Below the pieces are notes generated by a model. That model was not told the origin of the DNA, did not search any database, and saw only the letters and a list, made by a program, of their open reading frames with translations. From NCBI RefSeq assembly GCF_048001765.1, contig NZ_CP181447.1, positions 1,240,001 through 1,304,000 on the forward strand: a stretch of DNA of 64,000 nucleotides. Direction: 5' to 3'. The position numbers and the translations under genes were made by a program. Shown one piece after another: positions 26,551 through 35,932 of this stretch (its first letter is position 1; every line of letters begins with the position of its first letter). The DNA comes from Bombiscardovia asteroides_K. Its GTDB lineage: Bacteria; Actinomycetota; Actinomycetes; Actinomycetales; Bifidobacteriaceae.

Positions 26551-27345
26551 TCAGTTGACCAGGACGGGCGTGCCGATGGGCACGGACTTCATGATCCACA
26601 GAGCATCAGGTACAGTCAGCCGGATGCAGCCATGGGAGCTGGGACGGATGCCCAACAGGTTGGCCTCCTCCTTGATGTAGCTGCCGCTGGAATCAGTGGG
26701 GACCGAGTGGAAGAGGAAGACCCCGTGGTTCAGAAAGCTGGTGTAGTAGTGGGCGCCCATCCCCTCCCTGGGGTTGTAGAAGTGGTCGCCGCGCTCAGAC
26801 TGGATACGGAAGCTGCCCCTGGGCGTGGAGTCATCCATGCCCGTCGAGGCATACATGGTGTAGAGCAGTTGAGACCCGTCACGCACATAGACCCGCTGAT
26901 CCTGAAGGCTGACCTCCAGGGAGAGGCCAGGATGGGCCGCAGGATCCGGGTAATCGATCTGCTGCGAAGGCTTGAGCCAATCGACAGGCTGTGCAGATGC
27001 GCCAGCAGGCTCGGTCTTCTGAACCTTTGTCTGCTCCTCATCTTGTTCCTTTGTGTGCCTCTTTGTCGCTGATGAAGAGGAGGACTCGGATTTAACGGAA
27101 TGATGCGCCTTGGGAAATTGTCTCGCCGAAACAGTGGCTGTGCTGGAAGCGCTCGCACCTGCTGATCGTTCCGCATGAGCCGCATCCACCGGCTGAATCA
27201 GGTTGACAATCATGACTGTCAACAACAGCGTCAACAGGGCGGTTGTCACCACCACAGGCGTGCGGCGGACAGGGTCCAGCAGCCAACGGAGCATGGCAAG
27301 CACACGCCGCTTAAGGCGTTTGCTATCCAATCCCCAGACAGCCAT
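26551..27345 (-). CDS. L,D-transpeptidase (YkuD domain), membrane-anchored
   Basis: A 264-aa enzyme with a basic N-terminus and one membrane helix (about 31-50, VVVTTALLTLLLTVMIVNLI), then a long Ser/Lys/Glu-rich linker and a YkuD domain (about 135-264). The catalytic motif HGVFLFHSVP...SSHGCIRL has Cys240 as nucleophile. These enzymes make 3-3 cross-links in peptidoglycan or attach proteins to it. GGGGAAGGA precedes the ATG. It is a single gene between the BASS transporter and the hydrolase. Confidence 0.92.
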   Translation of the reverse strand: MAVWGLDSKRLKRRVLAMLRWLLDPVRRTPVVVTTALLTLLLTVMIVNLIQPVDAAHAERSAGASASSTATVSARQFPKAHHSVKSESSSSSATKRHTKEQDEEQTKVQKTEPAGASAQPVDWLKPSQQIDYPDPAAHPGLSLEVSLQDQRVYVRDGSQLLYTMYASTGMDDSTPRGSFRIQSERGDHFYNPREGMGAHYYTSFLNHGVFLFHSVPTDSSGSYIKEEANLLGIRPSSHGCIRLTVPDALWIMKSVPIGTPVLVN

Positions 27346-27420
27346 GTCCTTCCCCTTCGTCGCCGTCGAACGAACCTGTATGCACAGTTCATTTTAGCGG
27401 CAGAAGGAAACAGGAAGGAC

Positions 27421-28221
27421 TCAGCCTTTCAGCACCTGCCTGGCCCAATCCTCCAGCAGGTCGCAGACCAGGGCGGTCTGCTCGATCTGCACATTGTGGC
27501 CGGCCCGATCCAGCACCGAGTATGAGGCCCGGGGGAAGCGGCAGGCCAGGTCGAATTGGTCCAGGTAGCCCACACGGTCGTCCTGGCGGCCGCAGACGAA
27601 GAGCACAGGGGCTATGAACCCGGACCAGACCTGGTCGAAGCCCATATCCAGCTGGTAGCGCCCCTCCATTCGAGCCACCGTATCGGCATCGGCAGAACGA
27701 ACACCAGGCATGATGGTGCGTTGGTAGGCCTCAAGATGCTCTCGGGACTCCACCACGGCCATCTGCCGGTAGGCATGCCTGGTGAACTCGTCCACGTCGG
27801 CCAGTCCCTGGTCGTCCCGGACCAGCACCTGACGCGGGGGCAGACGTCTGTGTGCGGTCACCGGGTCGACCACTGAAGAAAGCAGGGCCATCCCCCGGCA
27901 GCGGTCCAACCGATCGGCGGCAGCATGGCGGCTGAGCAACCCGCCCAGGGAGTTGCCCACCAGGGCGAAGGGGCCGCCACTGCTGAAAATGTCCACCTGA
28001 TCATCCAGCCACCGGGCCAGACCGTCCAGATCGAGGATGGACGGGTCAGGCGGTGTGCGGCCGAAGCCGGGCTGGTCCAGGTAGATTCGCTCGAAGCCGC
28101 CCACCCGCTCGAAGACGGGGTCCAGGTCGTCGAAGATGTGGTGGTCCACGCCGGACCCATGCACGAAGATCAGCGGCAGCCCATGACCCCGGCGAATGGC
28201 GAACCCGGGCCTGGCGCTCAC
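27421..28221 (-). CDS. alpha/beta-hydrolase fold protein
   Basis: A 266-aa serine hydrolase: oxyanion-hole LIFVHGSGVDHHIFDD, DQPGFGRTPPD, the nucleophile elbow LVGNSLGGLLS, an acid in FVCGRQDDRVGY and the catalytic His in DRAGHNVQIEQ. The substrate is unknown; the closest class is small-molecule esterases or haloperoxidase-like hydrolases. The start is GTG and overlaps the ychF stop (GTGA), so the two are co-translated. Confidence 0.87.
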   Translation of the reverse strand: MSARPGFAIRRGHGLPLIFVHGSGVDHHIFDDLDPVFERVGGFERIYLDQPGFGRTPPDPSILDLDGLARWLDDQVDIFSSGGPFALVGNSLGGLLSRHAAADRLDRCRGMALLSSVVDPVTAHRRLPPRQVLVRDDQGLADVDEFTRHAYRQMAVVESREHLEAYQRTIMPGVRSADADTVARMEGRYQLDMGFDQVWSGFIAPVLFVCGRQDDRVGYLDQFDLACRFPRASYSVLDRAGHNVQIEQTALVCDLLEDWARQVLKG

Positions 28222-29324
28222 TTCTTGGAACCGGAGGGAATGCCGGTCTTGAACTCCACGATGTCGCCGTCCTGCATGACGTAGTCCTTGCCCTCAAGGC
28301 GCATCTTGCCCTCCTCGCGCACCTTAGCATAGGAGCCGTCGGCGGCCACGAAGTCGTCGTAGGAGACCACCTCGGCCTTGATGAAACCCTTCTCGAAGTC
28401 GGTGTGAATGACCCCGGCAGCCTGAGGGGCGGTCCAGCCCTTGTGAATCTGCCAGGCGCGCACCTCCTTGACCCCGGCGGTCAGGAAGGTCTGCAGGCCA
28501 AGGATGTCGAAGCCCACACGGGCCAGCTGGTCCAGGCCAGACTCCTTGAGCCCGGCATCGGTCAGCATCTCGCGGGCGTCGGCCTCGTCCAGCTCGGTCA
28601 GCTCGGACTCGAATTGGGCGTTCAGGAAGATGGCAGGCGCAGGAGCCACGGAGTCAGCAAGTTGCTTCTTCATGTCCTCGTTCTGCAGCTCGTCGTCGTC
28701 CACGTTGAAGACGTAGATGAAGGGCTTGGCGGTCATCAGATGCAGGTCGTAGAGCTCGTCCTTGTCGATGTCCCCGGACTGGGCCGCCTGGTCGATGGTC
28801 CGGCCCTGGCCCAGAATCTCCTTGGCCTTGCGGACGGTGTCCAGGTAGGCGGGCTTGATCTTGCCCCCACGCTGGTCCTTTTCCAGTTTGGGCAGGGCCT
28901 TGTCAATGGTCTGCATGTCGGCCAGAATCAGCTCGGTATTGATGGTGTCGATGTCGTCGGCCGGATCCACCTTGCCGTTGACGTGGACGATGTCGTCGTC
29001 ATTGAAGGCACGGACCACCTCGCAGATGGCGTCGGCCTCGCGGATGTTGGCCAGGAACTGGTTGCCCAGCCCCTCCCCCTCCGAGGCCCCCTTGACGATG
29101 CCGGCGATGTCCACGAAGGTGACCGTGGCGGGCACGATCTTGTCTGTGTGGACCAGCTTGGCCAGGACGGGCAGCCGGTCGTCGGGCAGGGGCACGATGC
29201 CGGTGTTGGGCTCGATGGTGGCAAAGGGATAGTTCTCCGCCAGAACGTTGTTGCGGGTGAGGGCGTTGAAGAGTGTGGACTTGCCGACGTTGGGCAGCCC
29301 GACGATTCCTATGGTTAACGACAT
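28218..29324 (-). CDS. ychF: Redox-regulated ATPase YchF
   Basis: An Obg-family P-loop protein that prefers ATP and binds the ribosome. The 368-aa sequence has G1 GLPNVGKSTLFNAL, the G3 region DIAGIVKGASEGEGLGN, NVDDDE in place of the usual NKxD base-recognition motif, and a TGS domain ending with EFKTGIP. ATG 29324 is preferred; a GTG two codons upstream is also possible. No strong ribosome site is seen for either. Confidence 0.96.
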   Translation of the reverse strand: MSLTIGIVGLPNVGKSTLFNALTRNNVLAENYPFATIEPNTGIVPLPDDRLPVLAKLVHTDKIVPATVTFVDIAGIVKGASEGEGLGNQFLANIREADAICEVVRAFNDDDIVHVNGKVDPADDIDTINTELILADMQTIDKALPKLEKDQRGGKIKPAYLDTVRKAKEILGQGRTIDQAAQSGDIDKDELYDLHLMTAKPFIYVFNVDDDELQNEDMKKQLADSVAPAPAIFLNAQFESELTELDEADAREMLTDAGLKESGLDQLARVGFDILGLQTFLTAGVKEVRAWQIHKGWTAPQAAGVIHTDFEKGFIKAEVVSYDDFVAADGSYAKVREEGKMRLEGKDYVMQDGDIVEFKTGIPSGSKK

Positions 29325-29366
29325 ATGCACCAGTCTATTGCCCGGACTGCCCCGGCGTGGCTCCCC

Positions 29367-30170
29367 CTAGTCGCCGCGCTCCACCGCATCGATGGCCTCG
29401 ATGACCGCTCCACGGAAGCCGTGCTTCTCCAGGGAGGCGACTCCTTTGATGGTGGTTCCGCCCGGCGAGCAGACCGCGTCCTTCATGGCCCCGGGGTTGG
29501 TGCCGGTGGCCAGATAGAGGGCTCCGGTCCCCTCCACCATCCGCGCCGCCAGCCGGTAGGCCGCCTGCCTGGGCAGCCCATGCTCCACCCCGGCGTCGGC
29601 CAGGGCCTCCATGTACATGGCCGTGTAGGCGGGCGCGCATCCGGCAATGGTCGTGCCCACCGAGACCAGCTCCCGGGGCAGCCGCTCAATCATGGCCACC
29701 GGGTCGAAGACCTGGGTGAAGAGCTCCCGCTGCTGGTCGGTCAGGGTATCGTCCTCCTGGGTGACCAGAACCCCCTGCCCTACTGAAATAGGGGTGTTGG
29801 GGATGGCGCAGATCAGGTGGGTGCCCTCCTCCAGGAGGTCGGCATAGTCCTCAAGGGTCATGCCGCCCACCACCGAGAGGACCATGCGGTCCGGGTCAGC
29901 CAGCTCATGGCGGATGGGTTCGCAGACCTGGGTCACCTGCTCCGGTTTGACGGCCAGAATCACCAGGTCGGCGGCCGCAGCCACCTCGGTGCCCGAGTGC
30001 ATGGGCCGCACCCCAAGCTGGGCCGCCCGCTCCACCAGGCGATCGTAGTGGGCTGCGCAGGCCACAATCCGGCCGCCGGGCAGCACACCCGCATCGACAA
30101 GCCCCTGGGCCATGGCCTGGGCCATGTTGCCGTATCCGATGAATCCGAGAGTCAATGAGTCCGTGTTCAT
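29367..30170 (-). CDS. proC: Pyrroline-5-carboxylate reductase
   Basis: Last step of proline synthesis: reduction of pyrroline-5-carboxylate with NAD(P)H. The 267-aa protein has the N-terminal Rossmann motif LGFIGYGNMAQAMAQGL, VILAVKPEQ, the IPNTPISVGQG segment, and the C-terminal signature DAVCSPGGTTIKGVASLE. The neighbour upstream is a proline-iminopeptidase-like gene 10 bp away, so proline release and synthesis genes sit together on the minus strand. Confidence 0.96.
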   Translation of the reverse strand: MNTDSLTLGFIGYGNMAQAMAQGLVDAGVLPGGRIVACAAHYDRLVERAAQLGVRPMHSGTEVAAAADLVILAVKPEQVTQVCEPIRHELADPDRMVLSVVGGMTLEDYADLLEEGTHLICAIPNTPISVGQGVLVTQEDDTLTDQQRELFTQVFDPVAMIERLPRELVSVGTTIAGCAPAYTAMYMEALADAGVEHGLPRQAAYRLAARMVEGTGALYLATGTNPGAMKDAVCSPGGTTIKGVASLEKHGFRGAVIEAIDAVERGD

Positions 30171-30180
30171 GCCCTCAAGT

Positions 30181-31560
30181 CTAGCCGCGCGCCGGGAAGA
30201 GCCCCTCCAGATCGCCGCGCTCCAGGGCCAGCCGGTAGAGGTGGGCGAAGACCCTGTCCCCGTGCAGGCCGTCGTGCTCGAACTCGTTGGTCACCCAGGC
30301 ATGGGCGTGACCCACGCGCGAGAGGGTGTCCAGCTGGAGCTCCGAGGGCACATAGAGGTCGTCGGCATAGACCGCGGCCTGCAGAGGAACCTGATTGTCG
30401 GTCAGGCGGTCGGGATCGTACAGGTGACCCCAGGAGCCCTCCTCCATGAGCAGACTGACCGCCGGTCCGAAGGGACGCAGGGCCGACTCCTGCTCGAACA
30501 TCCAGGGGAAAATCGCCTCCCCGGTGAACATGAGCGGACGGGCGGCAGTGTTGAATTCAGGACGAGCATCGCGCACCCGCTGCCCCGCCCAGCGCAGAGG
30601 TCCGCAGTCTCCGTCGGCGTAAATGAACTCCTGCAGGGGCCAGTAGAGCGGTGTAACGGTAGTGGCCTCCCGCACCCCCTCCAGGAAGGCCTGCGAGAGG
30701 GTGGCCCGGGAGCTGCTAGCGCCGGAAGCAGGCAGGCTGCCGTCGCCGTCCAGGAAGGCCGTGTCCAACAGCCAGTGGAGACGCTCGAACCCGCCACTCT
30801 TGCCCAGGTCGGCACCCAGGATCTGCAGCCGCTCCACGCTCAGGGGGTCGCCTCCGGGCAGAACCACATCGCCCTGTGACAGCCGGTCGGCAATGGCCGC
30901 CACACGGTCTCGGTCCCCTGGATAGCGCTGATAGAAGATCTGGGACCGCTGGGCCATCTTGGTGAAGGTATGGGAATAGAGCTCATAGGCATCAGCAGGG
31001 ATATGCGGCACGCCCCCGGTAGTGAAAGCCGCAGCAATACCTTCGGGGAAGTTCGACAGGTAGGCCATGGTCAGGAAGCCGCCGAAACTCTGCCCAAGGG
31101 TCACCCAGGAGCGGCCGGCGAAGACCGTGAGACGCAGGTGCTCGAAGTCCCGGATGATGGAGTCCGCCAGAAAATGCTTCAGATAGTCGGCCTGGGCCCG
31201 GGGCTCGCCCAGGGAGGCCATGGTGGAGCCGTCGATGGCGCTGGACCGGCCCGTACCCCGCTGGTCGGGCAGGACAATGCGGAAGTGGCGCAGGGCCTCG
31301 GCCATCCACCCGTCGGCAGTGGCGTTCAGCGGCCGTGGGGCACCCGAGCCGGGTCCGCCCTGCAGGTAGACCAGCAGCGGCAGGTCGTCGTGGATGTGCT
31401 GGGGGGCGCAGACCACGCGGTAGAAGCAGCGGATGACCGCCTGGTCCGAATGATCTTCGGCTCGCCAAACGCCAGGTTCACTGCCCGCCCAGTCCAAGGG
31501 AACGGGGATGGACCCCTCCCGAACGTAGAGTCCCGGCAGATAGTATCCCTGGTTGGTCAT
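30181..31560 (-). CDS. alpha/beta hydrolase, proline iminopeptidase-like
   Basis: A 459-aa serine hydrolase of the Pip/S33 type: YLQGGPGSGAPRP (oxyanion motif HGGPG variant), VLPDQRGTGRSSAI, and the nucleophile in VTLGQSFGGFLTMAYL. An acidic residue and the His near VGHAHAWVTNEFEHDG complete the triad. Such enzymes remove N-terminal proline from peptides. At 459 aa it belongs to the longer S33 group with a large cap. A good ribosome site (AGGAGCC) precedes the ATG. It is 10 bp upstream of proC and probably co-transcribed. Confidence 0.88.
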   Translation of the reverse strand: MTNQGYYLPGLYVREGSIPVPLDWAGSEPGVWRAEDHSDQAVIRCFYRVVCAPQHIHDDLPLLVYLQGGPGSGAPRPLNATADGWMAEALRHFRIVLPDQRGTGRSSAIDGSTMASLGEPRAQADYLKHFLADSIIRDFEHLRLTVFAGRSWVTLGQSFGGFLTMAYLSNFPEGIAAAFTTGGVPHIPADAYELYSHTFTKMAQRSQIFYQRYPGDRDRVAAIADRLSQGDVVLPGGDPLSVERLQILGADLGKSGGFERLHWLLDTAFLDGDGSLPASGASSSRATLSQAFLEGVREATTVTPLYWPLQEFIYADGDCGPLRWAGQRVRDARPEFNTAARPLMFTGEAIFPWMFEQESALRPFGPAVSLLMEEGSWGHLYDPDRLTDNQVPLQAAVYADDLYVPSELQLDTLSRVGHAHAWVTNEFEHDGLHGDRVFAHLYRLALERGDLEGLFPARG

Positions 31561-31818
31561 ACGCTGGCTCCTTTCTCTTTGGGATCAGTCGGATTCATTG
31601 TCTCCGGGCGGTTGGACCTGGCTCGTGTGTGTTGTCTGCTGACCGGGTGGTATGGTGAGAAGCAGGGGATGTCAAGAAGGCGACTGACTTCCGCCATTGG
31701 ACTCTGCGATTTGATGCAGGACCGGCATTGAGAGACAGCACGGCTTTCCGACAAGAAGAACTCACATAGATAAGCGGTGTGTGCTCCGCTTGGTGTTTGG
31801 TGAAGGGGCTTACGAGTC

Positions 31819-34800
31819 GTGCATCTGGTTTCCCGTCTGCGTCGCATCCTGGCGATGGCGACCGTCCTGATCGGCCTGCTGGCAGGCCTGGGCGTCGCGT
31901 CCGCCCAGGCGGACGCTCCCATCCTCACCGTGGGAGGGGGGTCGTCAGACCCTCGCGTAGCTGAGCAAACCCCCAGCAGCGCCACCAGCACCCCACTGCC
32001 CACACCATCGCCGATACAAGCCACCACGCCATTAAACCCCACGACGGGCACCCCGTCATCGACGGCGGGAACACCTGATAATACAGACTCCGCTCCAGCT
32101 AAATCAGCCGGTAAGACGGATGATGAACCTTCGCACACGGTGCGCTTCGACCCGGCCGACGGAAGCAAACACACCCAATCAACTGTGAAGACCGGGACGC
32201 TGGCCACCGCCCCGCAGCAGAATCCGCAGCGCGAGGGATTCAAATTCGACGGGTGGACGCTTGACGGCCAGCCCTACGACTTCCGGACGCCCATCCTCCA
32301 GGACACGACCCTGAAAGCCCAATGGTCGAGGATCACGGACTGGACGCTGAGCCCGGACCACGGGCCCGCCGCCGGCGCCCGGCTGACCATCAGCCCGCCC
32401 AGCCCGCAGGAGCACTACTACGTCAACGTCCAGGCCGCAGGCGAGCGGACAGTCGGCCTGACCGGCGACGGGCGCATCCACACCTGGACGCAGGAGGGCG
32501 CGCCCAAGCAGGTCCCCTTCCCCACGCAGGCTCCCGACGGGTTCCGCTGGCTGCAGGCCGCGGCAGGCGGCCGGCTGCAGGCCGCGCTCGGATCCGACCA
32601 GCGGATCTACGCCTGGGACAACGGACAATCGACACCCACCATCCTCGATGCCAACCAGGACGCCCGGTTCACCGGCATCAGCATGGACGGCGACCTTCTG
32701 CTGGCGGTGGACCGGCAGGGACAGGTCCACGCCTACCAGGCCAGCCGGAAAGACAGTCAAAACACGAACCCGAAATTCCTGGAGCAGGCCACGACCGGCC
32801 TGCCCGGACAGGCGCGGGCCGTCACCGCCGCCGCCTCCGGCGGCCGGGCCCTCGCCCTGGACGCGGACGGGCAGGCCTGGGCCTGGGACGCGAGCAAGAC
32901 CGGCAACGTCAAGCCCGCACGCATCAGGCAGGACACACAAATCCGTATCGTCCAGGCCCAGGCCCTCAACCAGGGGTTCCTCCTCCTGGACGCGGACGGG
33001 CAGGCCTGGCACCAGGCCGACGGCACGACCAGCCTTACGGCCGCCGGCCTGCCGGAAAACCTGAAGGCCAGCCGAATCACCACCGGCAATGACCAGGCCG
33101 TCATCACCAGCAGGGACGGCCGCCTCTGGGCCTGGAAGCCCGGCGAAGCGCCCGCCCGGGCGGACGACGGGAGCCGGGCCTACACGCAGGCCGTCCTTGC
33201 AGGCGGCAGGATCACCGCCACCAGCAGGCAGGGCGGCCTATACCAGTGGAGCCTGGACAAGCAGGGCCGGCCCGGCCAGCCGGCCCGGCTCGACACCGCC
33301 ACAGCGCCCACCCTGGAAACAGCCGGCACGGACGGCCAGCCGCTCAAACTCAGCAGGACCGGCGACGCCTGGCAGACGGACATCCCCGCCCGCCAGCCCG
33401 GCCCGGCCGCCATCACCATCACCGGCAGGCAGGACGACCAGCCCTTCACCAGAAGCCTGACGTACACCGTCGACCAGACCCTGACCAGAGACCTCCGCCA
33501 GGGCTCCGCCTACACGGTCCGCTTCGACACGGGCGGAGGAAACCCGACCCCACAGGACCAGAGCATCCAGCCGGTCTACGGCAGAGTCCAGCGCCCCTCC
33601 CCCGACCCGACGCGCCCAGGCTACCAGTTCGACGGATGGTTCACCGGCATCACCGCCTACGACTTCAGCAAACCCGTCACCGACAACATCACCATCACCG
33701 CCCACTGGACACCCAACAAACAGTGGAGCATCAGCCCCGACAAGGGCGGCCAGTTCGGCCACGAATCCACCACCATCACCCCGCCGGACAAAATCAGCGG
33801 CATCCAGTTTAACCAGATCAGTGGCGGAAAAGGCGTCATGATTGACACGCAGGGGGTTTCGCTGGCTGTGGGCAGCGACGGCAACGCCTACGCCTGGGGA
33901 CGCAACAACTGCGGCCAGCTCGGCGACGGGACAACCACCACCCGGTATACGCCGGTCATGGTGAAGACACCTGACCGCAGCACGTATCCGGACCTGCCCA
34001 AGGATTTCACCTACGTGCAGGTCAGCGCGGGAGGCAGTCATTCGCTGGCCATCGGCAGCGACGGGTACGTGTACGCCTGGGGGAATAACGACCACGGGCA
34101 GCTCGGCAACAACACCAAGTCCAATTCCTCAACCCCCGTGCGCGTGCACGGGCCGAACAACTCCAGTGAGGGACTGAAAGCCATCCAGGTCGCCGCCGGA
34201 TCATGGAACTCCATGGCGTTGGGCGCCGACGGCACCGTATACACCTGGGGCAGCATATCCAAAGGGTACAGCGAGGACTGCTCCAGTCCGCAGACCGTGC
34301 CCACAACGGTCGAGGACCCCTCGGATGCCAGCGGCGTCTTCCACGCCGTGCAGATCAGCACCAGCTGGTCCTTCGACATGGCCCTAGGCCAGGACGGGTA
34401 CGTGTACACGTGGGGCTACAACACCAACGGCCAGCTCGGCAACAACACCAGCGACACTACCACCACCAACATCTTCCACCCCACGCCCAGCCGCGTGTTC
34501 GCCTCAAGCCAGTCCACGGCTGCTGCGGGCCCCTGGCTGAAGGCCGTCCAGGTGAGCGCCGGCGGCTGGCATGCGCTGGCCATCGACGAAGACAGGAACA
34601 CCTGGGCATGGGGACGCAACAACAATGGCCAGCTCGGCGACGGGACTACCATCGACCAGACTGCGCCGGTCAAAGTGGGCAAGCCTGCAGGCACGCCCAC
34701 AGACTTCACCTACCTGCAGGTCAGCGCCGGAACCTTTCACTCGCTGGCCCTGGGCAGCGACGGCAACGCCTACGCATGGGGATCCAACAACTATGGCCAG

Positions 34801-35349
34801 CTCGGCGACTGGACGACCGACCAGCGGCGTACGCCGGTCAAAGTGAGCAAGCCTGCAGGAGCGCCCGCGGACTTCACCTACCTGCAGTTCAGCCCCGGAT
34901 TTTATCATTCGGTGGCCCTGGGCAGCGACGGATACGCCTACGCCTGGGGATTCAACAGGTATGGCCAGCTCGGCGACAACACCACAAACAGCAAGCGGAC
35001 TCCAGTGCCGGTGGCGTTCAACCCGCTGCCGCTGATCACCGGCGTCAGATTCGACCAGACCCCCGCAACAGGCCTGACGCGCGGCGACGGCAGCAGCGTC
35101 ACCGTGCTCACGCCCGCGCACCTGCCGGGCACGGTCACGGTCAGCGTGGACTACACGCTGGGCCGCCTAGCCCAGCAGCCGGACACCTCCCTCAGGTACA
35201 CGTACCTGCCAGCAGGAGTGCTCCCCCGGGCGGGCGGGGAGGGCATCCTGCTGGCCCTGGCCACCGGCATGACCGGCATGGGCGGGGTCCTGGCATCCCG
35301 CCGCCACCGGAGGGAACAGCACCAGCTGCTTCACGCTTCACTCGAGTAA
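31819..35349 (+). CDS. RCC1/InlB-repeat surface protein A
   Basis: A 1176-aa secreted protein. A signal peptide (MHLVSRLRRILAMATVLIGL, cleavage near VASAQA) is followed by a Thr/Pro-rich linker (35-100) and an InlB/Listeria-Bacteroides type repeat (about 106-175, HTVRFDPADG...FKFDGWTLDG). Next come a divergent propeller (180-545, blades such as LDADGQAWAWD), a second InlB repeat (565-632, YTVRFDTGGG...YQFDGWFTG), canonical RCC1 blades (about 665-1065, SDGNAYAWGxNxxGQLGDGTT), and a C-terminal LPRAGG, membrane helix and SRRHRR tail. The wall anchor is non-canonical. The start is GTG, matched to the paralogue. Probable role: adhesion or host contact. Residues about 89-545 are identical at DNA level to protein B. 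Confidence 0.88.
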   Translation: MHLVSRLRRILAMATVLIGLLAGLGVASAQADAPILTVGGGSSDPRVAEQTPSSATSTPLPTPSPIQATTPLNPTTGTPSSTAGTPDNTDSAPAKSAGKTDDEPSHTVRFDPADGSKHTQSTVKTGTLATAPQQNPQREGFKFDGWTLDGQPYDFRTPILQDTTLKAQWSRITDWTLSPDHGPAAGARLTISPPSPQEHYYVNVQAAGERTVGLTGDGRIHTWTQEGAPKQVPFPTQAPDGFRWLQAAAGGRLQAALGSDQRIYAWDNGQSTPTILDANQDARFTGISMDGDLLLAVDRQGQVHAYQASRKDSQNTNPKFLEQATTGLPGQARAVTAAASGGRALALDADGQAWAWDASKTGNVKPARIRQDTQIRIVQAQALNQGFLLLDADGQAWHQADGTTSLTAAGLPENLKASRITTGNDQAVITSRDGRLWAWKPGEAPARADDGSRAYTQAVLAGGRITATSRQGGLYQWSLDKQGRPGQPARLDTATAPTLETAGTDGQPLKLSRTGDAWQTDIPARQPGPAAITITGRQDDQPFTRSLTYTVDQTLTRDLRQGSAYTVRFDTGGGNPTPQDQSIQPVYGRVQRPSPDPTRPGYQFDGWFTGITAYDFSKPVTDNITITAHWTPNKQWSISPDKGGQFGHESTTITPPDKISGIQFNQISGGKGVMIDTQGVSLAVGSDGNAYAWGRNNCGQLGDGTTTTRYTPVMVKTPDRSTYPDLPKDFTYVQVSAGGSHSLAIGSDGYVYAWGNNDHGQLGNNTKSNSSTPVRVHGPNNSSEGLKAIQVAAGSWNSMALGADGTVYTWGSISKGYSEDCSSPQTVPTTVEDPSDASGVFHAVQISTSWSFDMALGQDGYVYTWGYNTNGQLGNNTSDTTTTNIFHPTPSRVFASSQSTAAAGPWLKAVQVSAGGWHALAIDEDRNTWAWGRNNNGQLGDGTTIDQTAPVKVGKPAGTPTDFTYLQVSAGTFHSLALGSDGNAYAWGSNNYGQLGDWTTDQRRTPVKVSKPAGAPADFTYLQFSPGFYHSVALGSDGYAYAWGFNRYGQLGDNTTNSKRTPVPVAFNPLPLITGVRFDQTPATGLTRGDGSSVTVLTPAHLPGTVTVSVDYTLGRLAQQPDTSLRYTYLPAGVLPRAGGEGILLALATGMTGMGGVLASRRHRREQHQLLHASLE
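32083..33454 (+). repeat. 1372-bp segment identical to 36206-37577
   Basis: Direct repeat, copy 1, offset 4123 bp from copy 2. It begins in the Thr/Pro linker and ends just before the second InlB-type repeat. I saw no mismatch in the lines compared, and the predicted frames on both strands are the same in both copies. Confidence 0.93.
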
Positions 35350-35932
35350 GACAGGCCGGGGGCGGGTCAATCTCTCGGCCCTGGCTTATCGGGGGCGCAC
35401 GGAGGAAAGTGTCACTGGAGGCTCAATCCCCAAGGGAGCCGGCATGCCTCCCGCGCCCCTCCCACCACACATATGCTTAACTTCTTCCTGATTGGCATCG
35501 CATCATGTACACAGCCACACAACATCCAAAGTAGACTCTATTCCGAGCGTTTCACGGCCCCCATATGCTGGCGATAAACCGGCAGACACAATCTGGGAGG
35601 TTGAAATACTGGCTGCCGTGCGATGGCCGCTCATTTTTTCATCAGTGGGGCGATGAACGGAGACCCTGTGTTGGCACGAAGCCCGAAGACGGCTTGGCCT
35701 GCATGGATCCTATATCACAAACGCCTGCGTGTTCTCTTGTCTTTTCAGGTAGCATGTCGAGTGCAATGACGCGGGGGAAGTCGATTGGGTTCGTTGTGGC
35801 CTGCACGGCTGGCAGGGGTCGGTTTGAGGGCTGGACGGCATCTCGACAGGTACGTTGCATGCAAGGGTCATCGGCACGCTTTAGGGGTGTTGGAAGCGAT
35901 CGTGTCCGGTGCTGGCGAAAGGTATTCGGCTT
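35350..35932 (+). other. intergenic region between the two RCC1 genes
   Basis: 583 bp with no convincing gene. The first 120 bp resemble the 3' flank of protein B's gene, including a conserved hairpin GGCTC/GAGCC (35420-35440; counterpart 39249-39269), so the flank was duplicated with the gene. The rest has no ORF with credible composition. AAAGG (about 35918-35922) is the ribosome site for the second gene. No clear promoter is seen. Confidence 0.6.
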